DNA of 5,379 bases from an uncultured Rickettsiales bacterium (GTDB taxonomy: Bacteria; Pseudomonadota; Alphaproteobacteria; Rickettsiales; Deianiraeaceae): positions 1 through 5,379 of the forward strand of contig CALCWF010000047.1 of assembly GCA_937906355.1 (NCBI GenBank), given 5' to 3'. Position numbers and translations under genes: made by a program. The notes under the pieces are model-generated. The model searched no databases and was not told the DNA's origin. It worked only from the letters and a program-made list of their open reading frames with translations. Shown here in pieces: positions 3,963-5,379 of this stretch. Every line of letters starts with the position of its first letter. Position 1 is the stretch's first letter.

Positions 3963-5379
3963 AAGATAAAAATACAATAGAAACAAAGCCGAATTCAGGT
4001 TCAAATACAAACGATACTAACATCAAGCGTATAAAGGAAAAGTTAATAGTCGTAAAACAAATATCTCTACAAACTCTCGAAAAAATAAAACTATCAATCG
4101 TCAATGCAATAAGCAATACAAAAAATCTCAAAATTAGAGAAATTAAGAAAGAGGATAAAATATTACAACATATTAAGATTAAATGTCTACAAACAGCATT
4201 ACGATGCTTTCTGTTCTGCAAAAATATGTGGCTCACTCTCGTCTCTAACGCGATCGATGAAAAAAATAAGTATAAAAAAAAACGAGTGCTATGGATATTC
4301 TTAATCGGTCTCTGCAATTCAATTGCTACACCACCGTTCAATATTATAATCATTCTACCAATAACTTTCGGTACTCTACTCTATTTATTAGATAAACAAA
4401 AAACAACGTCAGTATCAACTCGACTTACAACAATATTCTTCTTTTTATCTGGATACTACGTTAGTATATTCTGGTGGTTTTTCGTCCCTCTAACAACGGA
4501 CATAATACGCTTTTTTTGGCTAATTCCATTCGCAATATTAGGTCTACCATGTCTAATGGCTCTCATGCACATGCCATTTTTTCACATCGGAATAAAACTA
4601 TACGACAAAATATATCGTAAACTAATCATATCTAAACAAGATAATAAAGATAATATCGTCAACAATATCACAAATAACAATACGATGAATATTGCAGATA
4701 TCGTATTTATAACGATATTCGTCATCTGCTGGTATCTAGGAGAATATACACGTGGACATATAATCCTCGGTGGCTTCCCTTGGATGCTGTTAGGACACTT
4801 CGTTCCGCACTCATTTGCATTTCAAATAATCAATCTAATAAGCATGGACGTATATTCCGTCTTCTTTTTATTGCTAATCTTAGTACCATATCTCCTGATC
4901 TTCAAAAAAAACAACAATCTAATGAAAAAAGTCTCTTTAACAATAATCGGACTATGGATATTAAATTGTCTCGCCGGAGCAATTGCTATATTTACTCGAC
5001 CAAATGACACAATAAAAACAACAATTATCGGCTCTCAAATAAACTATCCAGCGTCATTAGATATGGAAGAAGATGCAATACAGATAATAAACAAAAATCT
5101 ACACAATCTATCTTGGGCATCAAAAAATACAAGAGACGTCATTCTCATGATGTCAGAGAGTTCTATCAATATACCGCTCAATAGTGGAGATCGGAGTGCA
5201 ATAACAATCGGAAAAATCATACCAAACGATAATTCAATTCTACTAGCGGGAGGAATATATTTCGATGGAGTCAGCCCATATAACGTAATCTACTCAATAA
5301 ACCACGCGGGACATATCGTATCTATCTACAAGAAGCAAAAACTAGTTCCATTCGGTGAGTACGTGCCATTTCGAAGACT
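3959..5379 (+). CDS. lnt: Apolipoprotein N-acyltransferase, C-terminus beyond window
   Basis: Lnt is an inner-membrane enzyme that adds the third acyl chain to the N-terminal Cys of lipoproteins, using phospholipid as donor. The first 473 codons are present. After a 109-residue N-terminal part come membrane segments at about 110-144 (with ATPPFN), 156-178, 185-204, 245-260, 282-320 and 328-345. E262, R265 and GGFPW (271-275) are family landmarks. The periplasmic nitrilase-type domain follows: Glu400 in MMSESS is the catalytic Glu (E. coli E267), and Lys459 in IYKKQKLVPFGEYVP matches E. coli K335. The catalytic Cys (E. coli C387) lies off the right edge. ATG 3959 overlaps the lipB stop by four bases. 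Residues 1-89 are Lys/Asn/Ile-rich with no family match; ATG 4226 (M90) would give a more usual N-terminus and is an alternative start. The usual W-P-E-S around the catalytic Glu reads M-S-E-S. An Asn-rich loop (about 226-244) is also additional. The lipoprotein at 2144 is a likely substrate among many. Confidence 0.95.
   Translation, partial: MKDKNTIETKPNSGSNTNDTNIKRIKEKLIVVKQISLQTLEKIKLSIVNAISNTKNLKIREIKKEDKILQHIKIKCLQTALRCFLFCKNMWLTLVSNAIDEKNKYKKKRVLWIFLIGLCNSIATPPFNIIIILPITFGTLLYLLDKQKTTSVSTRLTTIFFFLSGYYVSIFWWFFVPLTTDIIRFFWLIPFAILGLPCLMALMHMPFFHIGIKLYDKIYRKLIISKQDNKDNIVNNITNNNTMNIADIVFITIFVICWYLGEYTRGHIILGGFPWMLLGHFVPHSFAFQIINLISMDVYSVFFLLLILVPYLLIFKKNNNLMKKVSLTIIGLWILNCLAGAIAIFTRPNDTIKTTIIGSQINYPASLDMEEDAIQIINKNLHNLSWASKNTRDVILMMSESSINIPLNSGDRSAITIGKIIPNDNSILLAGGIYFDGVSPYNVIYSINHAGHIVSIYKKQKLVPFGEYVPFRR

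Noticed and set aside
3901..4353. Minus-strand open frame of 150 codons with hydrophobic residues
   Set aside because: It is antisense to the end of lipB and the start of lnt. The hydrophobic look comes from reading Lys/Asn-rich codons backwards.
4780..5010. Two short frames (75 codons plus, 62 codons minus)
   Set aside because: Both overlap the membrane part of lnt in other frames and show no independent signal.

Overview
This AT-rich window comes from an alphaproteobacterium, most likely Rickettsiales or a relative of that order. That rests on recalled family sequences: ribosomal protein S4 and MraZ resemble rickettsial versions in the S4 C-terminus (VPYPFQAEFNLVIEFYSR) and in the MraZ middle (AHIEKL, DAFET, FVGKG, FEIW). 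No alignment was run. UGA serves as a normal stop and UGG as Trp, so the code looks standard. Ribosome binding sites are nearly absent, and two genes start with GTG.

Layout. On the minus strand, reading right to left, lie rpsD (1013-399) and the start of pccB, the propionyl-CoA carboxylase beta subunit (372 to the left edge), 26 bases apart and probably co-transcribed. Next is a 568-base gene-free stretch (1014-1581) with divergent promoter candidates. It holds a run of 10-bp phased repeats over the -10/+1 region of the distal mraZ promoter, and a strong hairpin. On the plus strand follow mraZ (1582-2028), a predicted lipoprotein with a phytochelatin-synthase-type (C83) cysteine peptidase domain (2144-3049), lipB (3168-3962) and lnt (from 3959, overlapping lipB by four bases and running off the right edge).

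How the genes fit together. MraZ probably represses its own promoter through the phased repeats, but rsmH and the division/cell-wall genes that normally follow mraZ are missing here. The C83 protein has a lipoprotein-like signal peptide, so it would be exported, lipidated, and N-acylated by Lnt, encoded two genes downstream. Its expected substrate is glutathione or a related thiol peptide, outside the cytoplasm. LipB makes octanoyl-proteins for lipoate-dependent dehydrogenases. It is tied to lnt by the ATGA overlap rather than by an obvious pathway.

The least expected items are the exported phytochelatin-synthase-like protein, with its catalytic triad kept but a family motif altered, and the candidate MraZ operator.
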